This document shows positions 10,731 through 20,656 of a stretch of 64,000 bases of DNA, one piece after another (position 1 is the first letter of the stretch; every line of letters begins with the position of its first letter). This stretch comes from Stemphylium vesicarium (taxonomy: Eukaryota > Ascomycota > Dothideomycetes > Pleosporales > Pleosporaceae). The notes beneath the pieces are model-generated. The model searched no databases. It was not told the DNA's origin and worked only from the letters and a program-made list of their open reading frames with translations. The stretch covers positions 1 to 64,000 of the forward strand of contig QXCR01000106.1 in the NCBI GenBank assembly GCA_004380135.1, written 5' to 3'. Made by a program: the position numbers and the translations under genes.

Positions 10731-11789
10731 ATGTCCAACACTCCCGCATCGGCCAGCCTTGAAAATCTTCGATCACAGCTCGGAGACGCAGCCTCCTCGC
10801 TCCAATATGCACCAATTGATAAGCTGATATCGAAACCGCAACACCACGAACCACACGCCATATCTTTGATGTTGCTATTTGGACACATCGGAGAACACTG
10901 GACAGGCAAGCAGCAGGAGGTCTGGGTCCTTTTCTATCCGCCTTCGCACGAAGAAGGGCAAGCTCGGATCGTGTTTCACTCCTACGACTTGGTCTTCAAC
11001 ACGCGCGACTGGCATGACGACCGCAATATCAGCACTACCGTGACGGAATGCGCAACTGCGTTCAAGCCCCCGAAAAAAGGCTCTAGGAGCAAGCATGTTG
11101 CGCTAGCGAAGTATTATTTCCTGGAGAAACTTGCAGCAGCCGAGGAGCGGAACGGTGGGAACGGCGAGCTCAAGTTCGAAATCTCTATTCGTAAGGACTT
11201 TTGCAATGGGCTGAGGGTCGGTTGTCGCGAGTTTGAGGATGAGGCAAAGGGCAGCCTAGGTACATCTGCTAGGCAGTCCCGCTCCCTGTCAAGAACAGTG
11301 GTAGAAGAAGGGGACAATGATGAGGGTAGGAGCATCACTGTTCTCAAAACGAGGCTTCAGACACGGGGTCAGATGTTGCAAGAAGCTCGACGCTCGGTTG
11401 AAGCTTACGCACAGGGAGTACTGGATATCTACGTGAGTCTATGCCAGACGCATGCCGAGGTATCTGCTCAGCTAAACTGAGATTCACAGGCTGTTACCGT
11501 ACAGGGCGACATTATTCAAACTCTCGCCGACCTCGATAGCAAGGAAACAGCACTCAACGCGGCGGCCTCAAATATTGATATGGAATTGGATGTAGTGGAA
11601 GAGGCGCGCTTGGAACTGGAGCTGGAGCGCCAAGGGCTTGAGGAAAAGCGGCTCAAAAACAAAGACGAGAAGCTCAATGTTGTGACCAATCGCAAGAAGC
11701 TCTTTGCTGGGATGAGCGTCGAGGCTATTTTCGCATTGGGTAAAGAGATGGAGCGTTCACATGGGGCCAAGCGTCGCAAGCTAGATTGA
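10731..11789 (+). CDS. array member 2: core plus coiled coil plus basic tail
   Basis: Two exons, 10731-11432 and 11490-11789, giving 333 aa. The 57-nt intron has GTGAGT, an AGCTAAAC branch site and a CACAG acceptor, and phase is kept. Core, residues about 1-170: an N-terminal helix, QQEVWVLFYPPS, a strand-like RIVFHSYDLVF, then VALAKYYFLEKL and FCNGLRVGCREF. Residues 185-230 are Ser/Arg-rich. The second exon is almost all coiled coil (Glu/Leu/Arg-rich, LELELERQGLEEKRLKNK) and ends KRRKLD, a likely nuclear localisation signal. Without splicing the frame would stop at 11480 and lose the coiled coil. The protein is the same architecture as the genes at 12173 and 16646. No known domain recognised; role unknown, perhaps a nuclear scaffold or DNA-associated factor. 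Confidence 0.8.
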
Positions 11790-12172
11790 GCAAAATTGTT
11801 TGTTTTCGTGATTTTAGGAGGAAGCAATGTCCTGTGCGGTATGTGTCGGACCCGCCCTTATGATCGAATTGAGTCAACCCCCCGGGCTACAAATGGTGAG
11901 GTCACAAAGCCCTATCAGCGGGGGTCATCAAACTTGCAAGACAAATCATAACATGGCTGAAATCCTCTCATGCACTGTAGTTTTGTAGTGGTCACTTCTG
12001 CCTAGTTGCTATGGCACAAGACGCAGTGAAAAGGCAAAAAATGACGAAATACCCCTCATTGTATGCCTTCTTTGCCACAAACACCACGCTTTCTATCAAT
12101 TCCTCACCCAAATAGCTCAATCTACCTCAATTTCGATTTCGGACCCAAATTCCAGCCAGAGAGCACATAGTC
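11790..12172. other. intergenic region
   Basis: About 380 bp between array members 2 and 3. AT-rich in part, with a CT-rich leader just before the ATG at 12173. No gene or repeat seen. Confidence 0.5.
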
Positions 12173-13327
12173 ATGTCGACCCAACAGCCAGACAACCCTT
12201 CGTGGGCGAAACTCGTGCGCGACATCGGCGCCGACGCCGCTCTCCTCAACTACCTACCGTACAGGCGCGCCAAATTCAAGCGGCAGTCCGAGATCCTTGA
12301 GCCCGCGCCCGAACGCATCCTGTATAGCGACATGATGGAGGCGAAGGGCCAGCTATGGATCTACTTCACCCTCAACTACAACGTTCCGAGGAGCAATCCG
12401 GACTATCGGATGATCACGTTCAACACAATTGAACGTGCGCGCAACAGCGACGATGGTGTTCGTCCGACCGACGTCAAGGATATCGCGCTCGCAGCGTGGC
12501 CGTTCAAGCACGCGAAGGATCCACATGCGATTATTGCTATTGAAAAATACTTCTTCATTCGTAGAGGCATCGATAAGCAGCTGCAACAACCCCTGTCATG
12601 TGAGCCGTTCAAAGAGGATCTGCTGCGCGTGTGTAGCGGATACGAGGCACTGTACGACAAGACTCAGGCCAAGAGGCCAATTGTGGCTGCTGAAGGCGGT
12701 CTTGACGCGGCGCCATTGCAACCTCGGGGCTTGCGGCAGCCTTCATATGCAGGGTCTATGGCGAGGTCTTCTCGAGAATCCTCTGCAGCACCATCTCCGA
12801 TCGCGGGACGAGTGTCGATTCGGAAGCGTCCGCATAGCCCGGGTCTAGACAGTAACGATTCACTAGAGCATCACCTTCGGCCTGGTGCACAAGACGTCTC
12901 CCAGTACGAGGCCGGTCGCAATTCCCCATACTCTTATCCGCCATCTCCGTTTCTGCTTGCGGAGGAGCACTCGGTCTATAGCCACCACAGAGTTTCGGGT
13001 GAGGCAACAGACTACCATGAGCGCTTGTCTGACTTGGATCGCGAAGCTATGATGGATCAATACATTGCGCTACGCGGCGAAGAGTATGAGCTTGACGGCA
13101 GAATCGCGAAGGCCGAAGAAAAGCGCCGCAACCGCTCCGAGCAGATTGCGGAGCTACAGGCCGACCTCAACGCTGTCAGTGACCGCAAAGGGGATCTCGA
13201 AGAACGTAAGGCTCGCGTTAGCGCTGAAAAGAAGAAGTTGCAGGTGCGGCTTGATGAAGAGGAGCATCTTGAGTTCGGGTTTGATGCAGGACGCCGAATG
13301 GAGAATAAGCGACAGCGGACCGAGTAG
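12173..13327 (+). CDS. array member 3: core plus coiled coil plus basic tail
   Basis: Single exon, 384 aa. Core, residues about 1-160: LLNYLPYRRAKFKRQ, then GQLWIYFTLNY, YRMITFNTIERAR, AIEKYFFIRRG and FKEDLLRVCSGYEALYDK. These align by eye with member 2 (QQEVWVLFY, AKYYFLEKL, FCNGLRVGC) and member 5 (YETWILLHK, VKYYFIFKK, FTSALVAAC). A Ser/Pro/Arg-rich linker spans residues 170-285. Residues about 289-370 are a strong coiled coil, and the end ENKRQRTE mirrors the KRRKLD tail of member 2. The preceding phrase FGFDAGRRME also resembles FALGKEMERS in member 2, supporting common descent despite low identity. Function unknown. Confidence 0.8.
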   Translation: MSTQQPDNPSWAKLVRDIGADAALLNYLPYRRAKFKRQSEILEPAPERILYSDMMEAKGQLWIYFTLNYNVPRSNPDYRMITFNTIERARNSDDGVRPTDVKDIALAAWPFKHAKDPHAIIAIEKYFFIRRGIDKQLQQPLSCEPFKEDLLRVCSGYEALYDKTQAKRPIVAAEGGLDAAPLQPRGLRQPSYAGSMARSSRESSAAPSPIAGRVSIRKRPHSPGLDSNDSLEHHLRPGAQDVSQYEAGRNSPYSYPPSPFLLAEEHSVYSHHRVSGEATDYHERLSDLDREAMMDQYIALRGEEYELDGRIAKAEEKRRNRSEQIAELQADLNAVSDRKGDLEERKARVSAEKKKLQVRLDEEEHLEFGFDAGRRMENKRQRTE

Positions 13328-14915
13328 CGAATCCCATCATCGGGTGCCTACTATTGCCCTTCGAGCGGGTAGAAAGGTGCCAGGAGTCGCGAGGATTGAT
13401 GAGCGGATGAAACATTCTTGGTGCTAGACGGTTGCACGTTGGGCGAAGTATATGACTTCCGGGTTCTCTATGAGCTCTTTGGCGTTGATCGGGCGGGTGG
13501 AAAATTCCTAGAGGCAACTAGACTTCACGACATCAGTTTCGGCCACGTCGGACTTCGGAACTCTCCCATACGACTTGTACTTTCAATGAACAAACGATTA
13601 AACGATTAGACGTGCTTGGCTGACCTCTCCACTGCATGTGACGTGCTGTGGTTGACAAGTCGCGACGACGTGGAGGATAAGGATGCACGAAGACACCACC
13701 ACGCATTACCGACAATGACGTAGCCAAGGGCGCTAGCTGGGCATTTTACATGACGCTTAAGTACGAAAAGAACGACAACAATGACCACCTTGAATAACGG
13801 CGCGCTTCCTACGTGTTTTGTAGGACATTCTCCAACCTCGCACTGAGGAGTCAACCGAGTCGTTGGATCACGTGATAGGTTGAGCTGACAAACACGTGAG
13901 CGCGCGATCTTTGTTTGTGTCTGGCGAGCATCTGCCGAGCTTCACGGTCCACGAGCTTAACATCATCCCAAATCGAGACACGGACATTTTTCTACCGTTT
14001 AAAAGGTCCGAAGGGTCTAGTCGCACGCTTTGAACTCTTGGTCGCTCAATTGGTCGCAATTGGCCGCTCATGACGCGCGCTGCGAAGCGGCGCAATGCAT
14101 CCACAATGAGCCAATCCACACCGGTACCCAAGGATCTGAAGTCGCGTGCAACATCGCAAACATCCGACTAAGACGTGGATTCTTTCGCAATACTTTATTT
14201 CGAGACCATCACATGGGAAGACCCGGATGAGATCCCACTGGCAGTGCCTGTTGCGATGCTGGACGAGACAACCACGGTGGTTCGTATCAATTGATACTCT
14301 GCCCTTCTATTACTAATTGGGCTAATGAAAAAATGTCCGTTCGTCTGGAAGAGAATGTAGTTGTCAATGACGGGAACATACTAAAAACTGGTGTCTACGA
14401 GAAAGACTCAATCCTATTAGCAATTGAGTGCTCGTCAAATTAACGGTAGCACTGGATTGGTGACGCAAATTGCCGTTTATCGAAGGCCTGGTGTTCAGTT
14501 TGTCATCATGGTCTTCGCACAGTCGCTCCGGCCTCTTACGTCTTCTGTCTGTCTTGGCATGATTTAGGCTACCGCCTTGCGCAGGTGAGTGAGCGTGAGG
14601 GCGCCGCGTTTGTTTACCGCCTAGGCCCGCGCTGCTGTTTGCCAGAAATACAAGGGCCGGCTTCCGTTGTTGACTTTCCCTCCGTCCGTAACTCTCGCTC
14701 ATAGCCCGCGTCACCGATTCGATAACAGTGGTACGAGCATCACGCACCAATTTTTGCTCGTTACCGAAGATTCTCTTCTCACGCTGCTACACATCGCATC
14801 AGGTAGCGTCCATTCGAAGTTCACTTTTTACTCAACTTGACTGACTCCCCACAAGTACGTACCACTCCGTCATCGGTCTTTCGCCAGCTTCGCAAGTTTC
14901 CCGTTCTTCGTGGTC
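13328..14915. other. long intergenic region with a gene relic
   Basis: About 1.6 kb between array members 3 and 4. CACGTG motifs lie at 13869-13874 and 13893-13898. A frame from ATG 14106 reads 21 codons to a TAA (14169-14171), then stays open to 14292-14294, with a coding-like stretch (ETITWEDPDEIPLAVPVAMLDE). Another open stretch follows near 14330-14450. This may be a decayed gene, not one I can identify. Nothing else supported. Confidence 0.4.
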
Positions 14916-15936
14916 ATGACGAACAACAATTGCAACAACAGCATTCTCGAGGATTCCGGTACATTCGAGGCATTCGTTTAGGACGAGGAGAATGCTGCCA
15001 AGCTTCACTACCTACCGCATGATAAGGCTGTGTTCAAGCGTGTAATCGAAGACACGATTAACGGAAACGCGATCCATCCCGAAATCAGGAAGGTCCAATC
15101 GACGTCTATGAATGCATGAGTAAGAACCTGAGACCAGGTGGCCAGCTGCCTGCCCTTACCTTCAACATCAGGGAAGGCGATGGCCGACTCGTCGAGAGGA
15201 TGTCGCGCGATGACATTATTGGGGATACTGATTTCGTCTACGATGGCATATTTGGTACATCTCGGCCATCTCGGCACCGTCTCACGCATGCGCCAAAGTG
15301 TTTTCTCCTTCAACGTTCATTCCAAGATGGAGGAAGGACATCAGCTCTGACCAAAGTCACGTCAAGGTTCAAGACGGACATAATCCAATTCAGTAAGGAA
15401 TGCCAACTTCTGAAACAAGCCGCCAACTCTCAGCGTTGTCTCGCTTTGCGAACCGTTCCTGCCCCACCCCCCCCGTGAATGTGACGTCTGCTACCATCAA
15501 CGATGGCGTTCAGCAATCTTGTTCCTCGCAAGTCATCGGCAGTACCCTTGACCATATGAATCACACCGACGCAAATTACGAGATCAGCACATCAGACACG
15601 ACTTTTATGGCTACGCCCGCCAATCATGATGGTAATACCTTCCAGTCTGCAAGCACAACGTCTCGAATCCCACTTACCGAATACCTCAAATCCGTGCAGT
15701 CTCGTTACGCTCGCAACAACCAAGTCTATGAATTCGGTACCAATTCCCTAGCAGAGAAGAAGAAAGATGACCTAGGTAGGAGAATGCAGACGATGCAGAC
15801 TGAACTGAAGAAGATCGAGGCCTTCCAAGCAGATGTTTTCGGAGAGATAAGTCGCGATGAGGAGCTCTACAACAGCATCAAGAGGGAAGAAGCGAACATC
15901 TGCGCCAGTATGATTCCGGAAGCTCGACGTTGCTAG
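14916..15936 (+). pseudogene. array member 4: decayed copy
   Basis: Pieces of the family are spread over all three forward frames. Frame A from ATG 14916 stops at a TAG after 21 codons, then continues with AAKLHYLPHDKAVFKRVIED, clearly like LLNYLPYRRAKFKR of member 3. Frame B (15116-15478) has LPALTFNIREGDGRL, like RFNIFDRHGRLQ of member 5, and CFLLQRSF with FKTDIIQFSKECQLLKQ, like YFFIRRG and FKEDLLRVC of member 3. Frame C (15400-15936) has a Thr/Ser-rich linker and a coiled coil (MQTMQTELKKIEAFQAD), but no basic tail before the stop. At least one stop and two frame changes without plausible splice sites make this a pseudogene. Confidence 0.7.
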
Positions 15937-16645
15937 GAGGTTGTCTAAAAGGTTAGCGTTGAAGGCGATCTCTTAGAGAAGCGTCACAAACACGCTATTT
16001 GAGCGAAGTGATTGACGTACTTCAAAGACTTGGGGATCCCTATGAGATTCTAACTGTACCTAAATTGATGTGGGTTTGTATACAAGTACTGGGTTGGTGT
16101 GTTTTGGCCACTTCATGGGTCTCACGACAGAGCCTGTAGCTACTGTCAGCCTATACGAATGCATCTCCAATGCCAAAATTTTGAATAAGTTCCTTGCGCG
16201 CTAACTACGAAATGCCCGTTCTAGGGCAATGTGCTGGCCGTTTTAGACTATCTACAACTTTGTAATCTGGTGTGCGTGCTGATCCCGAGGTGGGGCAAAG
16301 CTTTCACTATGTAAGTGCTGTTCTCAAGCACGTAATTCACAATAGGCGACAGTACCTAGGTATACATATGTTGGGTGGTTGCTCGTCGAGACCGGCGACC
16401 GGTTTGGAGGGCCATGTATAGCTTTGGTATATGTGCTTCAAGCCTAATTTCTAGCCAGACGCGTTAGTGTCCCACTAAGTAGATGTGGTCACCGCGAGTC
16501 ACCACCCGCACACAATAACTTCGTTTCACGACGACCAAAAGAGAATCCGGCAGCTAAAGTAAGTGCTCCAACAGCCAAAGTTAGGCTAGACAACTACGTA
16601 GGTACTGACACTGTGAGTAGGGGTCTCACCGCACTTCGTTTCAAA
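15937..16645. other. intergenic region
   Basis: About 700 bp between array members 4 and 5. AT-rich, no coding-like frame, no repeat recognised. Confidence 0.5.
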
Positions 16646-18085
16646 ATGGTACACATTGCGAATATGGAATCCATAGCTGAGAAAGCATTGCGAGAGACGC
16701 GCAATGTTGTAGACGTGTCGCTCCTTAAGCACCTTCCCGCTGAGAATGTCCGCGTTGCTGCGTTTAACGACCAAAAGCTACGCCCAAACACATTGCCAGT
16801 CCGCATGTTGTTTGGTCAGCTTAAGGATGGTGTACAAAAAGGCTACGAGACCTGGATCTTACTCCACAAGGCGCACACCGAGGACCGATCACCAGAACAG
16901 CGCTTCAACATCTTCGATCGTCACGGCCGCCTCCAAGGGGGTATCACGGCGGAAGAAGCAGTGCGACGTACCGAGCCGGTGAATGCGTTCAGGTGTCTCC
17001 AGCTTCGGGGCGTCATTGAAACGGTGCAGCTACGCGCGGTAGTCAAGTACTACTTCATCTTCAAGAAAGTAGAGCCGCCACTGCCGTGGCCTATAGACGC
17101 CCGCTTCACCTCGGCACTCGTTGCAGCCTGCAAGGTTGCCAGCGATTTCCCTGCTAGGGTCAAGCACAAGAACGACATGATCCGCGATTCTGGCGCATAC
17201 GAAGCGTATCAGCGACGAGAGTCGGTCTTTTCACAACAAGCTGCGGACTGCTGGACACCTGTGAATGGACCGAAAGCGGGCACAGCTTCCGCCTTCACAA
17301 AAGCGGACAGCGTTCAACAGCGTTCAATGACTCCACAGAGATCTGATGCGCTACCTTCCTCGTCTAGTCCTGAAGGTAGCTCTGGTCTGTTTGTCTCTGA
17401 GAACCCACGACCAAGTAGTTCCCAGCGAGACCCGATACTTAAGACCCTACTCACAGCACCTACGGGACCCAGCACACAGAGACTAGCCACCGTTAAGAGC
17501 ACAATGACATCTGAGCCGCATACAGTTCCCAGGGCCATTTCTGCGCCACGCTCCTCGTCCAGTCAAGGTTTTGGCTTTACCTTTCCGATTCCCCAAGACA
17601 CCCAAGTGGCAGATGCAAACGCCGCGGCCCAGACTCCAAGGCCAGCTCCCGCAGAGGGCAATATAAAAGCCCCGCTAGTGAGTGAATCTTCTGCTACCTT
17701 CTGCGTGATAACAACATTAACATCATGGCAGGAAGGCAAAAGCCCCAACCCCCAGTCCTCTGTCCTATTCGTATCCGAGTTCCGCAAGACCCTTACCGCA
17801 ATTGACGCATACAACGAGAAGATGGAAGCAAACAAGGCGAAGAAAACTGAACTACAAGCAAACATTGCGGCTTTGGAGATGGAACTGCTCAAGTTGGGGG
17901 ACGAAGACCGCCAGCTTATGGCTGAGCATAAGGAAATCAAGGTCACGAAGAAGCGCCTGCGCGATTCACTTTCGAGCGATCAGCGTGAGCTGCTGGAACT
18001 TGGAGCAGAGGTGGAAAGGAGAAAGTCGAAACGCGTGAAGACAGCTGGGGCTGATGGGGACGGAGGTGACGAGGATTCCGAGTAA
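16646..18085 (+). CDS. array member 5: core plus coiled coil plus basic/acidic tail
   Basis: Exons 16646-17677 and 17732-18085, 461 aa. The 54-nt intron (GTGAGT donor, TTAACAT branch-like site, GGCAG acceptor) is a multiple of three, so retention would only add 18 residues. The start at 16646 sits in CAAAATGG; an upstream in-frame start at 16613 and a downstream ATG at 16664 are alternatives. Core, residues 10-175: LLKHLPAENVRV, YETWILLHKAH, RFNIFDRHGRLQ, VVKYYFIFKK and FTSALVAACKVA. Residues 190-355 are disordered (Ser/Pro/Thr). A coiled coil follows the intron and the end reads KSKRVKTA then Asp/Gly/Glu. The KR-rich element matches those of members 2 and 3. Function unknown; probably nuclear. 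Confidence 0.8.
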   Translation: MVHIANMESIAEKALRETRNVVDVSLLKHLPAENVRVAAFNDQKLRPNTLPVRMLFGQLKDGVQKGYETWILLHKAHTEDRSPEQRFNIFDRHGRLQGGITAEEAVRRTEPVNAFRCLQLRGVIETVQLRAVVKYYFIFKKVEPPLPWPIDARFTSALVAACKVASDFPARVKHKNDMIRDSGAYEAYQRRESVFSQQAADCWTPVNGPKAGTASAFTKADSVQQRSMTPQRSDALPSSSSPEGSSGLFVSENPRPSSSQRDPILKTLLTAPTGPSTQRLATVKSTMTSEPHTVPRAISAPRSSSSQGFGFTFPIPQDTQVADANAAAQTPRPAPAEGNIKAPLVSESSATFCVITTLTSWQEGKSPNPQSSVLFVSEFRKTLTAIDAYNEKMEANKAKKTELQANIAALEMELLKLGDEDRQLMAEHKEIKVTKKRLRDSLSSDQRELLELGAEVERRKSKRVKTAGADGDGGDEDSE

Positions 18086-18544
18086 AGCCTCACGTCTGGT
18101 GCACCATATTGTGAGAGGCAAAAGATTGGGTCTAGTTGCTCATGGACGTACAGAGACGGAGGTTGGGGTGATTTTGTATGAAGATCGAGGAATCGGCCTG
18201 AATGTGGCGGCCTGTAGTGTAGTCAGCACAGTGTGATACCATGGAAAAACACAATCGCAGCACCCTGCGTCGTTTCGCCCTGTGCTGCTGAGTCATCAAG
18301 CCCAAACTTGCGCAGAGAGCTTCGAAGGCCCATTATCTTAATTGGTGGGGTAAGGCAAAGCTGCTGCCACACGTGATTGCTTCAGGAAAGAGCACTCACT
18401 GGCGACGCTGGTGGCTTTCACTGCAAACCAGTCTTCCTTCCGCGCACGACAACTTGCAGCCATTTTCCGCCTATCTCACTATCAGTCTCTCATTCAATTA
18501 TATCGCACTGGTAACATTTGGCGCACTAGCCGACTCACCTCACA
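18086..18544. other. intergenic region upstream of array member 6
   Basis: About 460 bp, with one CACGTG at 18370-18375 and a pyrimidine-rich leader. No gene seen. Confidence 0.5.
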
Positions 18545-20146
18545 ATGTCTGCTGTAACAAATCCGACACCCCACCTCGCACCAACATCGCAGCTCTACAC
18601 CAACAAGCTCGAGACGTCGCTCAGAAGCAGAAATCTGTCCGGCGTCTACGAGAGCTTGTCTAAATCGACCGACTTCGCCTTTCATGAGTCAAAAGTCTTC
18701 CATCAACATGCCTTGCGGACATACATTGGGGAACGAGAACGAAGCAGCGGGGTGAAGGTCCCTGTCTGGGCTTACATCCTGCCTGAAGAAACAACAATGA
18801 AGCCGCCCATAGTGTTTTGCGAAGAGCTAGCAGATAAAGGAGAACAACTTACAAAATGGCCACGCTCAGCCTCCTCTTTGCTTCGGAAGGCAAGGGATCT
18901 TCTCCCCCCATTTCGCTTACTGCAATACTATCCTAGCGATAGTACCCGGGGCGTGCGTGGTATCGTGTGTGCGCTCGTAGCGTACTACGCGTTGATCTCA
19001 GGAGCGAATGACTGCAGCATGTATTGGGACGAGTTCGAGAGATGCTTCATCGCAGCCCTAGAGCACATCCGCATGAATGTTGAGATTGAGGGCGAACAAA
19101 AACAGCATGCAGACGAACAACCGTCGCTCGCTGCTACTGGAAATGTGTCGACCCTTTCCAGTAACATTGTTGCCGATACAAAGAGGCCTTTCTCAGATTT
19201 TGCATCTAATGTCGGAGATGTCGAGACAGTGTCTCTACAACCACAACACGATGTTGAGAAGCAAGGCGGAACGGTGCGCGCGGCGATCGGGGCTATACAA
19301 GTCAGAGCTCAAACCAGCTTCGCGAGACACATTGGGAGAATGGGCGACAAAACTGAGCTCCTCAACAAAATACCAGATACTCCAGTCCAAATAAGCCGCC
19401 AATCTCCTTACCCGACTTGCTGGCCCTACCGCCTTCGCGATGGGACTCACCCATCGGCCAATTCAAGCGACCCAGGGTTTGACGTTTTTGTGTATTACAC
19501 GCAACAAAAATCCAAGACCATGGTTCTTCATGGCCAAGACGCTGATGTAGAGCGTACATGGGTGTTTGACAGACTTGCAGAAATAAGCCTCTTAGAGCCG
19601 TTTAGTCAACTCAAAGGGAGTGGAACTAACCGGGGTAATGAGGTCCGGTATCTGGCACAGTGTTATTTTGCCGTTGCAACAAACGAGGGACTTATAGAAG
19701 AGCCGCCGATCGACACTCCCAAGGGAAGTCGGGATTTTTTCATATCGCTATGCAAAGATCTTGCAGGGGACGAGGGCCCGAGCAACGACGCAAAAAGGTC
19801 GCGCGGGAATGACAGAGTCGAACAGATTCTCAATAGTACCTCGAGCAGGCTACACCCCGGAGGAATCACATCTCTTGTAGTCAGGCTCAAGCTTGGTGGA
19901 GATGGTCTCGCTGTCTTTTCGGGCACCGCACACAATGGCGAACAGGATACCGAGGTCACGCGTGGCGAAAGCGAGAACGACCACAACGAGATGGCAATAG
20001 AAGACGAAGTTGAAGCTGCCGACGTGGGTATATGCCCAGACCCGAGTCAGAGCGATGATCATATCTCTTCACTAGAGCGGAGAGGGAGCAACAGCTCTAG
20101 CGTAGCGCCACAAGCTTCCGACCAAATTGGTGACACTCCTCTCTAA
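18545..20146 (+). CDS. array member 6: double-core protein
   Basis: Open frame of 533 aa from CACAATGT. Two diverged cores are present. Core A (about residues 10-185) has KVPVWAYILPEE, VCALVAYYALISG and FERCFIAALEHI; core B (about 290-410) has FDVFVYYTQQ, VRYLAQCYFAVAT and FFISLCKDL. In each, a [AV]-x-Y-[YF] block is followed by F-x3-L/C. No coiled coil is seen; the C-terminus is acidic. A TAA ends the frame, but the same frame runs on for 169 more codons to 20656. The annotated protein may therefore be a truncated allele of a protein near 700 aa. Function unknown. Confidence 0.7.
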   Translation: MSAVTNPTPHLAPTSQLYTNKLETSLRSRNLSGVYESLSKSTDFAFHESKVFHQHALRTYIGERERSSGVKVPVWAYILPEETTMKPPIVFCEELADKGEQLTKWPRSASSLLRKARDLLPPFRLLQYYPSDSTRGVRGIVCALVAYYALISGANDCSMYWDEFERCFIAALEHIRMNVEIEGEQKQHADEQPSLAATGNVSTLSSNIVADTKRPFSDFASNVGDVETVSLQPQHDVEKQGGTVRAAIGAIQVRAQTSFARHIGRMGDKTELLNKIPDTPVQISRQSPYPTCWPYRLRDGTHPSANSSDPGFDVFVYYTQQKSKTMVLHGQDADVERTWVFDRLAEISLLEPFSQLKGSGTNRGNEVRYLAQCYFAVATNEGLIEEPPIDTPKGSRDFFISLCKDLAGDEGPSNDAKRSRGNDRVEQILNSTSSRLHPGGITSLVVRLKLGGDGLAVFSGTAHNGEQDTEVTRGESENDHNEMAIEDEVEAADVGICPDPSQSDDHISSLERRGSNSSSVAPQASDQIGDTPL

Positions 20147-20656
20147 GATGAAGTGGAGGATAGCAACTCTGTCGTCGTACCAATGACGCCGAGACTACCA
20201 CCTGAAGTAATCGATGCCATTGATAACGTCAGTGACGAAGAGTTACAAATTGATGATTTGCGTTCGCCAGTCCACGAGGACAGCATACATTGCCCCAGGG
20301 CACAACCCATCATCAGTATCAGCAGCTCCATCAACAGCGACCTAGACGACTTCAAGGATAGCCAGCCTCGTGCTCTCCTTTCGTCGTCTCCATCCCCTAA
20401 GCCAGAGCATGGTCAACCAAAGCCGTATACCCCTGCTTTGGTTGATCTATTGAGCGACAGCGGTGGTGAGAGCGTCAAGGAAATAGGGGTGACACGCAGA
20501 GTGGAAGACTTTCCGGAGCGAAATCTCGTGGGCCGTCCATCCGTCAGGCAAGGGGAGAGATATGTCGAGCAGACTGTGTTGAACTCAGAGGCCGAGGATG
20601 GTTTTGAAGAGACGAATGATCGTGAGTGGAGGGGGGCTTGGAGAAGAAGGTCGTAA
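20147..20656 (+). other. in-frame extension of array member 6 beyond a TAA
   Basis: Directly after the TAA at 20144-20146 the frame continues (DEVEDSNSVVVPMTPRLPPEV) to a stop at 20654-20656. It is Ser/Asp/Glu-rich and contains QPIISISSS and ALVDLLSDSGGE, short hydrophobic runs beside acidic residues that resemble SUMO-interacting motifs (inference). An ATG at 20153 could also start a separate 167-aa protein. No splice pair removes the TAA in frame. A nonsense mutation or sequencing error is the simplest explanation. Confidence 0.5.

Noticed and set aside
20102..20147. Intron hypothesis to remove the TAA of array member 6
   Set aside because: The only nearby GT...AG pair is 46 nt and would shift the downstream frame, so it does not explain the continuing open frame.
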